Below, in pieces: positions 1-9,413 of a DNA stretch of 64,000 nt. This DNA comes from Bacteroides congonensis (lineage in GTDB: Bacteria > Bacteroidota > Bacteroidia > Bacteroidales > Bacteroidaceae), in contig NZ_FQXY01000011.1 in assembly GCF_900130125.1 (NCBI RefSeq), positions 1,430,748 through 1,494,747 of the forward strand, in the 5' to 3' direction. The translations under genes were made by a program, and so were the position numbers. Every line of letters starts with the position of its first letter. The first letter of the stretch is position 1. Under the pieces are notes generated by a model. That model ran no database searches, was not told the origin of the DNA, and saw only the letters and a program-made list of their open reading frames with translations.

Positions 1-643
1 CTATATTGGTGAGCCGGACGATAATAAGACATTGACGGACGGGCGTTCAGGTTATTCAAATGCCAAGTTCTATCATGCGCATACGGCCAAAGATAAGGAA
101 GAATCTTCCAATTATCCGGTGCTCCGGCTGGCGGAAGTTTTTCTGACGTATGCGGAAGCGTTGTATGAGAGAAACGGTGAAGTGACAGATGTACAACTCA
201 ATCGTTCTATTAATATATTGAGAGGGCGTGCCGGAGTCGCTAATCTGACAAATCAGTTTATCACTGAGCATGAATTGGATATGCTGACGGAAATTCGTAG
301 GGAACGGACTGTAGAACTGTATATGGAGGGTTACCGTTTTGACGATTTGAAACGTTGGGGTATTGCTGAACGGGAATTGAATGTTGCGCATTGCGGCATG
401 GTAGTGGGGGACGCATTATATCCTACTACTTTCAAGGATAAGAATGGAAATCCCACAAGCCTGTATTCTATATACAAATATCCCTATGGAGAAACATCTG
501 TTCTCACCGGAGTCGGGCTGAGTAAGTGTGTTGTTATAGAAAGCCAGGAGAACCTAAACTTTTCCAAGACCCATTATTTATGGCCTGTTCCGCAACAACA
601 GATTAATATGAATCCGAACTTGAAACAGAACCCCGGATATTAA
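1..643 (+). CDS. SusD-like outer-membrane lipoprotein, C-terminal part (5' end outside window)
   Basis: The reading frame is open from base 2 to the stop at 641-643, so this is the last ~213 codons of a SusD/RagB starch-binding-type lipoprotein whose start and SusC partner lie upstream of the window. Typical C-terminal SusD features are visible: a helix with RLAEVFLTYAEALYE, an EIRRERTVELYMEGYRFDDLKRWG segment around codons 100-123, and the ending LKQNPGY. SusD proteins sit on the cell surface and deliver glycan to the SusC porin. It resembles the complete SusD at 20047-21822, which ends with the same NLKQNPGY. It is followed after 39 bases by two surface lipoproteins of the same PUL. A TTG near base 32 is only an internal codon. 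Confidence 0.93.
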   Translation, partial: YIGEPDDNKTLTDGRSGYSNAKFYHAHTAKDKEESSNYPVLRLAEVFLTYAEALYERNGEVTDVQLNRSINILRGRAGVANLTNQFITEHELDMLTEIRRERTVELYMEGYRFDDLKRWGIAERELNVAHCGMVVGDALYPTTFKDKNGNPTSLYSIYKYPYGETSVLTGVGLSKCVVIESQENLNFSKTHYLWPVPQQQINMNPNLKQNPGY

Positions 644-682
644 TTAGTACCTTTGAACATTAACCGTTAATAACATTGGATT

Positions 683-1843
683 ATGAGATACTTGTTGTAC
701 CAATCATTATATATATACATTGCCTTGGGGCTTTCCGCACTACTGTTCAGTTGTGAGGGAGAAGGCAAATATCAGAACTATGTATATCCCGTACCCGTCG
801 TGGATGAAATATATCCAGAGAGCGGATATGAAGCAGACCATGTTGCTATCATGGGGACTAATTTCGGAGACAGGAAAGAACCCGTGAAAGTCTTTTTTGG
901 CGGAGTGGAAGCCGCGAATATTATTTCATGTAAGAATAACTGTATCATTGTAGAAGTTCCTTCCGAAGCGCGGACCGGAGATGTGTCCTTGCAAGTGTGG
1001 ACACACACGTTGGAGAGTGTCGGACAATTTACGGTGATTCCTACTCCTGTCATCACTTCCATTCTGTCGAACAATGCGAATGGGGAAGCTTTTGCAGTGG
1101 GAGGAGATGAAGTAAGGATTGTCGGAAGCGCTTTCGGCATGAGTGAAGAGGGCGTGACGGTAACTATCAATGGCAAACTTGCCGAGATTCTTTCTATCAG
1201 AGATTCTGAAATCACAGTCGAGGTTCCCGAAAATTATGGTTCGGGTGTCGTGGTAGTGAATGTGAACGGCTATAAAGTGGAGGGAACATCGTTAATCGAC
1301 CCAAGTACGTCAGGAGATGTGACAAGATTGTTCTTGAAAAACTACAAACAACCTTTCCAACGTTCCGACGCAGGCGACGCAGAGTGGGGAATGGCTGCCG
1401 GCTGGCTGACGAACACCAACTTTAACGGCAATTCCCTTCAATTTACGGATGATGAACCGAGCGGAGTGTTAGCGATGGTAGGAGCGAATAATAAATGGAA
1501 CGGAGCTCTTTATCAGTTGACCGTATTGCCACAAGGTGAATATGAAATAACGGTGGACGTAGCGGCTACTACTACCTATGGTGGAAGATACGGTACGAAA
1601 TTTGCGATAGTGAAGGGCAACGATACTTTCCCGGGACTGATAGGAGGATGGAGTTTTGAAGATACTACGAACGTTTTGTGTGAAATAGATTTGAGCAAGG
1701 GTTCTCAAAACACGGTAGTGTCTGGTACTTATTCAACGACAATGGTGGTAGATGGTACTTATCCTGTAACTATCGGATTCGCTACCATGTTGGCTAACTA
1801 CAACTATGTGAAAGTTTCGGGCATTAAGATTGTTAAAAAATAG
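683..1843 (+). CDS. IPT/TIG-domain surface glycan-binding lipoprotein (SGBP), PUL A
   Basis: 386 residues. The N-terminal hydrophobic segment ends in a lipobox (LLFSC, Cys near residue 24), so this is a lipoprotein, probably surface exposed. Two IPT/TIG Ig-like repeats follow (about residues 36-118 and 119-205; motifs GYEADHVAIMGTNFG and GDEVRIVGSAFG). A C-terminal beta-sandwich begins around LKNYKQPF and resembles the DUF5013-type domain seen in Sus-associated binding proteins. No catalytic motif is seen. It follows SusD directly and is a clear paralogue of the protein at 21844-23058 (shared NYVYP/TYVYP start, FGDRKE, FGGV). The likely role is capturing the PUL substrate for SusC/D. The binding function is inferred from domains and position. 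Confidence 0.85.
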   Translation: MRYLLYQSLYIYIALGLSALLFSCEGEGKYQNYVYPVPVVDEIYPESGYEADHVAIMGTNFGDRKEPVKVFFGGVEAANIISCKNNCIIVEVPSEARTGDVSLQVWTHTLESVGQFTVIPTPVITSILSNNANGEAFAVGGDEVRIVGSAFGMSEEGVTVTINGKLAEILSIRDSEITVEVPENYGSGVVVVNVNGYKVEGTSLIDPSTSGDVTRLFLKNYKQPFQRSDAGDAEWGMAAGWLTNTNFNGNSLQFTDDEPSGVLAMVGANNKWNGALYQLTVLPQGEYEITVDVAATTTYGGRYGTKFAIVKGNDTFPGLIGGWSFEDTTNVLCEIDLSKGSQNTVVSGTYSTTMVVDGTYPVTIGFATMLANYNYVKVSGIKIVKK

Positions 1844-1853
1844 AACGAAGATT

Positions 1854-3284
1854 ATGAACAGATTATATTATCTATTGATTTTGTTGTCTCTGACATGGCT
1901 CACTGCTTGTGATGAAGGGGGCACGGAGAATGTGTATTTGCAACAGCAGGATAGTTCTTTCGCTGTAACTGGCGTTAGTCCGGCGGAAGGATATATTGGC
2001 GGGCAATTTACAATAACCGGAACTGATTTTGGTGGGTCTAAAGAATTATTAAAGGTATATATCGGTGATTTTCAGTGCGAACTCATCACTTGCACAGATG
2101 AAAAGTTGGTAGTGCAGATACCTGAAGAAGCTGTGACTGGCAAAATATTACTGAAAGTCGTAAAGAAGATGGTAGATAGCGGCTATACGTTCACTGTGCT
2201 GGACAATCCCATCTTGATTCCGGCGAATACGGAAGGATATTTGAATGGAGAATTAATGTTTGCTTGTAGCGGCATGCCTGTTACGCCCGAACATTTGGAA
2301 GTGGCATTTGGGGAACTGAAAGCTGAAATCCTGTCGGAATTCTATGAGATGGATGAGTCGGGCTCGGGTACTATGGTTGTGAAGATACCCAATAGATTAT
2401 CTGTTGGGGCAACGGATATTACTGTGAATCTCTTCGGAAGAGAAATATATAAGGAGAAATATACCATACTTCCCACTCCGAGCATTACATCCGGAAATAA
2501 GTTGACTACCATTGGAGCGATTATCATCTTCACCGGAGAAGGATTTGAACCGTTCAGTGGGGAAGGTAAAGTGAAAGTTGACTTTAACGGCACGGAGGTC
2601 GTGCCGGAATCCGTTACGGCAACTTCAATCGCGGTGAAAGTGCCGGATGGATTTGAAGGTGGTGAAGTATTTGTTAAAATAGAAGGAATACCGGATATAG
2701 AAGCCGGAATGGTCCATATTCTGAAACCTTCGGCAGAAGGTGATATAACGGCACAGGTATTGCAAAATAGCACTCAGCCATTTACCCCGACAAACGGCAG
2801 TACTCCTGATGGCTGGATTTTTAACGATAAATTTACAGGGCCGGCATTGGAGTGGTCAAAAGATGTCGTGAATGGTTTGATACTTTTGCAGTCCGGCTGG
2901 GCATGTCCGGTGAAGGAGAATGCTAAGATGTATCAAATAGTGTCACTTCCGGCAGGAACATATAAGTTTAAATTGTCGATAGTGGAGTGTGGCAGTAATA
3001 GTGGTAATTTTGGAGCTTCATTTGTCATGGCAAAAGGAAAGGCCACTATTCCGGATTTATCGAAGCAAAATGATGGCACATGGAAACTTTCGGATGAAAG
3101 TAATGTATTGGGCTCTTGTTCGATAGTAGAAACCTGGAAAGAGTATGACGGACTGACTTCTGTTTCCTGCGAAATGGAGGCGACACTGACAGAAGAAACG
3201 GAAGTGACGATAGGTTTCGTTACGCAGATGACTGGTCAGGGTTGGGTGAAACTCTCGTCCATAGAGGTTAAATGGGCAGAATAA
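1854..3284 (+). CDS. IPT/TIG-domain surface lipoprotein (second SGBP of PUL A)
   Basis: The ATG at 1854 gives 476 residues and a proper signal peptide ending in lipobox LTAC. Earlier in-frame starts overlap the previous gene and are less likely. The stop of the upstream gene is only 10 bases before this start, so the two are co-transcribed. There are about three IPT/TIG-like repeats (first with GYIGGQFTITGTDFGGSKE) spanning roughly residues 30-310. A C-terminal sandwich beginning near VLQNSTQPFTP is homologous to that of the upstream SGBP. Its counterpart in PUL B is the longer protein at 23070-25055, which has about five repeats. No enzymatic residues are recognised. It is probably a surface spacer and glycan-binding protein. 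Confidence 0.83.
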   Translation: MNRLYYLLILLSLTWLTACDEGGTENVYLQQQDSSFAVTGVSPAEGYIGGQFTITGTDFGGSKELLKVYIGDFQCELITCTDEKLVVQIPEEAVTGKILLKVVKKMVDSGYTFTVLDNPILIPANTEGYLNGELMFACSGMPVTPEHLEVAFGELKAEILSEFYEMDESGSGTMVVKIPNRLSVGATDITVNLFGREIYKEKYTILPTPSITSGNKLTTIGAIIIFTGEGFEPFSGEGKVKVDFNGTEVVPESVTATSIAVKVPDGFEGGEVFVKIEGIPDIEAGMVHILKPSAEGDITAQVLQNSTQPFTPTNGSTPDGWIFNDKFTGPALEWSKDVVNGLILLQSGWACPVKENAKMYQIVSLPAGTYKFKLSIVECGSNSGNFGASFVMAKGKATIPDLSKQNDGTWKLSDESNVLGSCSIVETWKEYDGLTSVSCEMEATLTEETEVTIGFVTQMTGQGWVKLSSIEVKWAE

Positions 3285-3313
3285 TGATGTATGACGTACT
3301 TAAATAGAAGAAT

Positions 3314-4594
3314 ATGAAAAAGAAATATTTCCTTATTGCCGTTTGGGCGTGTCTGGCGGCATGTGGTGATGGCATCGATATGCCTTCAATAAACGCGGAA
3401 ACCGACTTGGACAAGATTCCCCTGCCCGATACGGGAGAGTTGCTGATTCCCCTGAAAGATGAATCGGAACCGATGATTCATTGCGGAGGTTTGCATACGG
3501 AAGAGGACTTTGAACGTATCAGGGAAAATTTGAATTCCGAACCTTGGAAGTCGGGATATGAGTTATTGGAAACAAACGGGTATGCGCAGCTAACTTATAA
3601 TCCGGCTCCGGTAGAGACAATTATCAGGAATGACGGTGGAGGTAGTAATTTCATGAATGCGGCGAGAGGCGCGGCTGCCGCTTATCAGTTGGGGCTACGT
3701 TGGAAAATATCGGGTGATACCCGCTATGCAGACCGTGCGGTGTATGTGTTGAACAGTTGGGCATATAAATGTACGGGAATAACCGGTGATACAAATAGTT
3801 ATCTTGCCTCAGGTATTTACGGATATGAGTTTGCTCTTGCCGGAGAACTGTTGAGAGATTATGAAGGATGGAGTGGGGATGATTTTAAGAACTATCAGGA
3901 CTGGATGGTTAAGGTTTTCATTCCCGCCAATAAGGATTTTCTGGAGCGTCACAACGGAACTCCTGCCGGACATTATTGGGCGAACTGGGGCTTGTGTAAT
4001 GTCGCTTCTATTATCGCTGTCGGTATTTTGGCAGACCGGCGTGATATTTATAATTATGGCATCAAGCATTTGCAAGCCGGTGAAACGAATGGAAATATAA
4101 ACAAGGCGATTTATCATGTGTTTGACGGAGAAGATGCTAATTTGGCCCAGTGGCAGGAAAGTAACCGTGACGCAGGACATACGTATATGTGTCAGGGGTT
4201 ATTGGGAGCAATTTGCCAAATGACTTGGAACCAGGGCGATGACTTCTTTGGTTATAAAGATAATATGCTTTTGAAGGCATGTGAATATACGGCAAAATAT
4301 CATATCGCCAATATGGATGTACCGAATATCCCTTATACAAGGGAATATTTAAGTAATTGGGGAATTGCTTATGAAGAATATCCTACGATTGCCGACCGTA
4401 GTGCTATGGAACGTCCTATTTGGGCATTAGTTTACAATCATTATGCAAAACTGAAAGGCGTAGCTTCCGATAAATATAAGTACACTAAAATGGGAATGGA
4501 TTATTGCTTCCCTGAAGGGGGAGGTGGTCAGTATGGCGAAACCAGTGGCGGATATGATTACTTGGGTTGTGGCACTTTGATGTATTCAAGATGA
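3314..4594 (+). CDS. PL38/PL5-like polysaccharide lyase lipoprotein (alginate-lyase fold), PUL A
   Basis: 426 residues with lipobox LAAC, so lipid-anchored. The body is an all-helical alpha/alpha toroid of the Alginate_lyase (Pfam) type: repeated helices with AARGAAAAYQLGLRWKISGD, the HYWANWGLCN segment, and the signature QESNRDAGH followed by NQGDDFF. Enzymes of this fold cut uronate-containing chains by beta-elimination, using Tyr and His/Asn residues. PL38 members active on glucuronan or alginate are known, and family assignment here is by resemblance only. Three further relatives occur in the window (9414, 25083 and 58345). Unlike two of them it reads RDAGH rather than RDQGH. The stop overlaps the next start (ATGA), indicating translational coupling with the GH78-like gene. 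Substrate is not determinable. Confidence 0.68.
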   Translation: MKKKYFLIAVWACLAACGDGIDMPSINAETDLDKIPLPDTGELLIPLKDESEPMIHCGGLHTEEDFERIRENLNSEPWKSGYELLETNGYAQLTYNPAPVETIIRNDGGGSNFMNAARGAAAAYQLGLRWKISGDTRYADRAVYVLNSWAYKCTGITGDTNSYLASGIYGYEFALAGELLRDYEGWSGDDFKNYQDWMVKVFIPANKDFLERHNGTPAGHYWANWGLCNVASIIAVGILADRRDIYNYGIKHLQAGETNGNINKAIYHVFDGEDANLAQWQESNRDAGHTYMCQGLLGAICQMTWNQGDDFFGYKDNMLLKACEYTAKYHIANMDVPNIPYTREYLSNWGIAYEEYPTIADRSAMERPIWALVYNHYAKLKGVASDKYKYTKMGMDYCFPEGGGGQYGETSGGYDYLGCGTLMYSR

Positions 4595-6846
4595 AGAATT
4601 TAGCTTTTATATTTTCACTACTTTGCATGTCCGTTCAATACGGGCATGCCCAAAAGAATATGGCAACCGGTACGGAAAACAGGACATATCAGGCTATGGT
4701 GTTTGACCCTTTACTGGATCTGGATGTTGTCATTCAACCGATGCCTGAACAAGAAGTCTGGACAAGTACCTATATGTGGTATCCGGGACAATTGGCTGCC
4801 TTTTTTCAGCAGCAATGCAGGGAACTGTCAAAAGTTCGTTGCGTGAATGTCGGCTATCCCGGAAAATTCTTTGCGAAGAAGAATCAGGCTTATTTTAAGA
4901 AAGAAGTCAATCTGGAAACTGACGTTCGACTAGAGTGGGCAGGACCGGAGAAGATAATACTTTATGTAAATGAAGAAAAACAATCTACGCCTGATAATGA
5001 AATAATCCTGAAGCCGGGAAAGAATCGTTTGATGTTTGAAGTCAGTACCCGGCAATCACTTCCGTGTATTCTGCTGAAAGGGACTACTGAACTGGAGAGC
5101 CCGGATAAGTGGCAAGTCAGTATGGATAAGAAATATTGGACATTGCCGGAGAGTGCCCCGGAATATAATAAACCGGGGATACTTCCCGATAATACGCCGG
5201 AGATTACTGCACGGATAAAACCGGCGCAAATCCTGCCGCTCCGTAATTCATTTCCGATGGGGAAGGCAGCAGTGAATATCGGTAAGAACGGATTGGCTTT
5301 AATTGATTTTTTTCATCTGGAGATAGGGACACTTGCTTTTCAAGCAAAAGGCAAGGGCAATGTAATTGTTCGTGTGGGCGAAACACCGGAAGAAGCCCTG
5401 AATAAGAATGAGCGTCTCTTTGAACAAAGGGGAATCGCTCCTTTTGAACTGACCGGGGAAAGAACCATTATACATGTGCCGGAACGGGCGTTCAGATATG
5501 TTTCGCTGGAATGTAGCGAAGGAGCTGAAATATCGGATGTTTGTTTCAATGCTTCATTGTGGCCTGTGGAATATCAGATGCAGTTTGAGTCGGACAATGA
5601 ATATGTGAATAATCTTTTCAGAATGGCGGGAGCTACTCTTCATACCAGTATGCATCGTTTTTACCTGGATGGTGTGAAACGTGATTTCTTGCCTTGGTCT
5701 ATGGATGCTATTGTCAGTACGCTTGCCGGAGATTATTTATTTGGCGACCAACAAGTTTCAAAGAATGGCATTTCTATTTCGCTCCTGCCGTCGCATCCTC
5801 AGAAATCCGATTTGGGGATTACGGATTATCCTTTGCACGCACTTATCGGCCTCAAACAAAATTATTTGAGATACGGGGATATGGAGACTTCTCTGCAATA
5901 CAAGGATAGAATCATGGAATTGATAAATTTCTACGATTCGGTGGTCGATGAGAATGGATTTTTGCATGGACAGGTGAGCCCTACCGGATTTATTCCCGGA
6001 TGGGCGACAAAAAATGGGCCGGACGGAAAAGGGATGGCTTCTTATGCGCAAATCATGCTCTATTATAATTATCGTATAGTGGCTGATTTCTGCGATTTAT
6101 GGCAGGACAGGGCATCAGCAAAGAAATATAGGAAGAAAGCGGAGAACCTTAAAAGAAATATAGTTGAAAAATTTTGGGACAAAGAGAAAAAGGCATTCAT
6201 TAATGGTACGGAGAGGAAAGGGGAACAAGACAAACGAATTTCTCTTCATGCACAGTATTGGGCTATTTTAGCTGATATATTCCCCAAAGAAGATTATGAT
6301 AATTTGTTTGAGAAGGTATTGCCGGATATTCCTTATTATTACCAGGATATTAGTTATGAAAAAGGCTATGAGTTGATGGCTTATGCAAAAGCCGGGCGGA
6401 TAAAGGAAATGTGGGGTTTGATAGACAGGGTTTTTGGAGATTGGATGAGACAGGGACATACCCGGTTTCCAGAGAATTTCTCACCGGAAGCATCGTATGA
6501 AAAACAACTTCAGTTTTATAGCCGTCCGTTCGGATTAAGCCTTTGCCACGGAGCGAATGGAGTCCCGCCTGTGGTTGGTGTATTGCATGGTATATTAGGA
6601 TTTATGCCGTCCGATGAAAGGAGTAATGAATATACGATTCGTCCCGAGCTATTAACGCTTCAATGGGTGAATGCCCGTATTCCTGTAAAAGAAGGAACTA
6701 TTGTACTCCGGTTAAAAGCGGAAGGAGAAAGTGAAATCAGTATACCCGAAGGATGCATTGTAAATTTGGTGATGCCGGATGGGAAGAGTACCCGCAAGTT
6801 GAAGAAAGAGGGAAATTATACGTTCAGTTTGGAAAGTGGAAAATAA
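4591..6846 (+). CDS. GH78-like alpha-L-rhamnosidase-family protein (atypical catalytic motif)
   Basis: The ATG at 4591 overlaps the preceding stop (ATGA). The 751-residue protein starts with a signal peptide ending near QYGHAQ, so it is exported. N-terminal beta-domains are followed, from about residue 340, by a six-hairpin alpha/alpha barrel of the rhamnosidase type, then a C-terminal beta-sandwich with the usual LRPEL-like strand (TIRPELLTL). Classical GH78 enzymes have RDER or RNER with Glu as general acid. Here the equivalent reads DGVKRDFLPWSMD (Asp365 in KRD, Trp369), as in divergent KRD-type members. Activity may therefore differ from alpha-L-rhamnosidase. It lies between a lyase and a GH2 in the same operon. 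The family call is firm at fold level, weak at substrate level. Confidence 0.72.
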   Translation: MKNLAFIFSLLCMSVQYGHAQKNMATGTENRTYQAMVFDPLLDLDVVIQPMPEQEVWTSTYMWYPGQLAAFFQQQCRELSKVRCVNVGYPGKFFAKKNQAYFKKEVNLETDVRLEWAGPEKIILYVNEEKQSTPDNEIILKPGKNRLMFEVSTRQSLPCILLKGTTELESPDKWQVSMDKKYWTLPESAPEYNKPGILPDNTPEITARIKPAQILPLRNSFPMGKAAVNIGKNGLALIDFFHLEIGTLAFQAKGKGNVIVRVGETPEEALNKNERLFEQRGIAPFELTGERTIIHVPERAFRYVSLECSEGAEISDVCFNASLWPVEYQMQFESDNEYVNNLFRMAGATLHTSMHRFYLDGVKRDFLPWSMDAIVSTLAGDYLFGDQQVSKNGISISLLPSHPQKSDLGITDYPLHALIGLKQNYLRYGDMETSLQYKDRIMELINFYDSVVDENGFLHGQVSPTGFIPGWATKNGPDGKGMASYAQIMLYYNYRIVADFCDLWQDRASAKKYRKKAENLKRNIVEKFWDKEKKAFINGTERKGEQDKRISLHAQYWAILADIFPKEDYDNLFEKVLPDIPYYYQDISYEKGYELMAYAKAGRIKEMWGLIDRVFGDWMRQGHTRFPENFSPEASYEKQLQFYSRPFGLSLCHGANGVPPVVGVLHGILGFMPSDERSNEYTIRPELLTLQWVNARIPVKEGTIVLRLKAEGESEISIPEGCIVNLVMPDGKSTRKLKKEGNYTFSLESGK

Positions 6847-6874
6847 ATTGTAACTAAAATGCAGGGTTAATTGT

Positions 6875-9304
6875 ATGAAGACGACGAATTGGTTTAAAAT
6901 ACTTCTTGTTTTATTTATTTTATGTTTTTCAGGAGAATATGTTTATTCCCAACGAGTCAGGGAAAACTTTGACTTCCACTGGAATTTTCACAAAGGAGAC
7001 ATCGCTATCAAACGCGCCGTAAAAGCCGGAAGGCAAGGAGGCATAACTGACGCTAATATAAAGGTGGTTACCGGAGAAGAGGTCATTATTGCTTATTCTG
7101 ACAGGAACAAAGTGGTAGAGTATAAACCGAGTGATTGGAAAAGTGTGAATTTACCGCATGACTGGCTTGTTGAAGAGCCATTTGTACATGATAACACATT
7201 AGGCAGTTCACCTGCTTCTAACGGATATTTACCTGTGGGTATTGGCTTTTACCGGAAAGAATTTGAAATACCGGAGACTGACAAGGGAAAAGAGATAACG
7301 ATTGAATTTGATGGAATCTTTCGGAATAGTACGGTTTGGGTGAATGGGCATCTGATGGGAAATCATTCCAGTGGTTATATTCCTTCTTTCTATGATTTGA
7401 CAGATGTTTTACGTTATGGCGATGAAGGAAAGAATGTCATATTAGTAAAAGTGGATGCTACTGATTATGAAGGTTGGTGGTATGAAGGCTGTGGCATTTA
7501 TAGGCATGTATGGTTAACGAAGACGAATAAACTGCATGTTGCCCGGTTTGGTACATATGTTACGACTCGAGAAGTCTCGGAGAAAGAGGCGGTAGTAAAT
7601 ATTGAAACTTGTATTCGGAACAGTGATAATAGTTCTAAGTATGTAACGCTTGTTTCTAAGATCGTAGATGGAGAAGGTAAACTCTTGGAAACCCAATCTT
7701 CAGATATAGAAATAGCTTCATTAAGTCAGGTTCAGTTGGTACAGAATGGTACGATTCTCCGGCCTTTGCTATGGTCGCCGGAAACTCCGGCTCTTTATAA
7801 ATTGCAGACGGAAATCAAGGAGAATGGAATTGTTGTAGATCACTATGAAACAACTTTTGGAGTCAGGACAGTTGAATTTACCAAAAATGGATTTTTTCTG
7901 AATGGCAAGCATTATCCCATCAAAGGAACAGCCAATCATCAGGACTTTGCCGGAGTGGGAGTAGCTGTTCCGGATAAACTGAATGAGTATCGGATAAAAC
8001 TGCTGAAAGAGATGGGATGCAATGCCTATCGTTCGGCTCATAATCCGCCGTCCCCTGAGTTATTGGCTATTTGTGATCGCCTGGGGATGCTTGTCCTGGA
8101 TGAAAATCGTTTGCTTTCGAGCACGGAGGATGGTATAAAGGATTTGACCACATTGATTTATAGAGATCGTAATCATCCTTCTGTGTTTATGTGGTGTGCG
8201 GAAAATGAGGAATCGCTGGAGGGTACCATTATGGGAGCCCGTATTCTTAAGACAATGGTAGATGTAATCCGAAAGATAGATCCGATGCGTCCTGTAACGG
8301 CAGGCATGAACCATGGTTGGAATGAGGGTGGATATAGTGATGTGTTGGACGTGGTAGGCTACAATTACGGACAGCGGGGGATGCAATATGTAAAGGATCA
8401 TGAGCGGTTTCCTGAACGGAGAATGCTGGTTACTGAATCGACCAGTTTCGTTTCCACACGCGGAGAGTATGAGGATAACAAACAAAAAGGATATGTTTCA
8501 AATTTCGGGAAAGGAGTCGGATGGGGAATGTTGCCGGGTACTGATTGGGAACATATAGTCAAGTATCCTTATCTTAGCGGTATGTTTGCCTGGACAGGAT
8601 TTGATTATCGTGGAGAACCTACACCTTATCAATGGCCTTGTGTGACTTCTCACTTTGGCATCATGGATTTATGCGGTTTTCCGAAAGATGGATATTATGC
8701 CTATAAGGCAGCCTGGTGTGACGAACCGCTTGTACATGCGTTCCCGCATTGGAACTGGGAAGCAAAGACCGGGCAGTCTATAAAAGTAGGAACTTATAGT
8801 AATTGCGAAGAGATAGAATTGTTTATCAATAGAAAGAGTGTGGGACGGAAGAAAGTCATTCCTTACCATAAAATGGAGTGGGATGTTGTCTATTATCCTG
8901 GAACTTTGGAAGTCAGAGGATATAAAGCCGGAAAAGTGGTCACGAAAAAAAAGATAGAGACTACGACGGTAGCTGCTAAATTACAAATGCAAAGCAATAC
9001 GTATGTATTGAAAGCAGACGGATGTGATGTAGCGGTAGTGAATGTTGCCATCAAGGACAGGAAAGGACGTACAGTACCGATAGCAGATAATTTAGTCAAA
9101 TTTTCAATTGATGGGCCGGGAAGGATTATTGGAGTAGGAAATGGTAATCCCAGTAGTCATGAACCGGATAAGGCTGAACAACGGAAAGCTTTTAATGGAC
9201 GTTGTCAAGTGTTGGTACAATCTGATAAGCAACAAGGACAAATAAAACTAACAGCTACTTCCGCAGGCTTGATGGGTTCGGAAATAACTCTTCTTGTTGA
9301 ATGA
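6875..9304 (+). CDS. GH2 family exo-glycosidase (beta-galactosidase/beta-glucuronidase type, DUF4982 form)
   Basis: 809 residues with an N-terminal signal peptide ending near YVYSQ. The order is a sugar-binding jelly roll (about 30-215, with LPHDWLVEEP and FRNSTVWVNG), an Ig-like domain, a TIM barrel (about 320-610) and C-terminal beta-domains of the DUF4982/invasin type. The acid/base is Glu445 in AENEE, and the likely nucleophile is Glu521 in LVTEST; both GH2 residues are present. GH2 enzymes remove non-reducing beta-linked sugars (galactose, glucuronate, mannose), and this sequence alone does not decide which. It is the last gene before a strong terminator hairpin, and is co-oriented with the GH78-like gene 28 bases upstream. 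Confidence 0.87.
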   Translation: MKTTNWFKILLVLFILCFSGEYVYSQRVRENFDFHWNFHKGDIAIKRAVKAGRQGGITDANIKVVTGEEVIIAYSDRNKVVEYKPSDWKSVNLPHDWLVEEPFVHDNTLGSSPASNGYLPVGIGFYRKEFEIPETDKGKEITIEFDGIFRNSTVWVNGHLMGNHSSGYIPSFYDLTDVLRYGDEGKNVILVKVDATDYEGWWYEGCGIYRHVWLTKTNKLHVARFGTYVTTREVSEKEAVVNIETCIRNSDNSSKYVTLVSKIVDGEGKLLETQSSDIEIASLSQVQLVQNGTILRPLLWSPETPALYKLQTEIKENGIVVDHYETTFGVRTVEFTKNGFFLNGKHYPIKGTANHQDFAGVGVAVPDKLNEYRIKLLKEMGCNAYRSAHNPPSPELLAICDRLGMLVLDENRLLSSTEDGIKDLTTLIYRDRNHPSVFMWCAENEESLEGTIMGARILKTMVDVIRKIDPMRPVTAGMNHGWNEGGYSDVLDVVGYNYGQRGMQYVKDHERFPERRMLVTESTSFVSTRGEYEDNKQKGYVSNFGKGVGWGMLPGTDWEHIVKYPYLSGMFAWTGFDYRGEPTPYQWPCVTSHFGIMDLCGFPKDGYYAYKAAWCDEPLVHAFPHWNWEAKTGQSIKVGTYSNCEEIELFINRKSVGRKKVIPYHKMEWDVVYYPGTLEVRGYKAGKVVTKKKIETTTVAAKLQMQSNTYVLKADGCDVAVVNVAIKDRKGRTVPIADNLVKFSIDGPGRIIGVGNGNPSSHEPDKAEQRKAFNGRCQVLVQSDKQQGQIKLTATSAGLMGSEITLLVE

Positions 9305-9308
9305 TGAG

Positions 9309-9357
9309 AAAGGAGAATACAATAGTGAAAAACAAACTATTTTATTCTCCTTTTTTA
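9309..9357 (+). terminator. Rho-independent terminator after the GH2 gene
   Basis: An 11-bp perfect stem (AAAGGAGAATA at 9309-9319 paired with TATTCTCCTTT at 9343-9353) is followed by a T run. It lies 5 bases after the GH2 stop and probably ends the PUL A operon. Confidence 0.8.
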
Positions 9358-9369
9358 TCTGCTAAATGT

Positions 9370-9377
9370 TATCTTTG
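9370..9377 (+). promoter_or_regulatory. Candidate Bacteroides -7 box (TATCTTTG)
   Basis: It matches TAnnTTTG and lies just after the terminator, 37 bases before the ATG at 9414. No convincing -33 TTTG was found at normal spacing, so this is a moderate call. Confidence 0.5.
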
Positions 9378-9413
9378 CTTATCATTTGGGATAAATAGAA
9401 ATCGAATCATACT

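Noticed and set aside
1830-1853. Earlier start of the second IPT lipoprotein
   Set aside because: It overlaps the upstream stop and begins with TTG; ATG 1854 gives an ideal lipoprotein signal.
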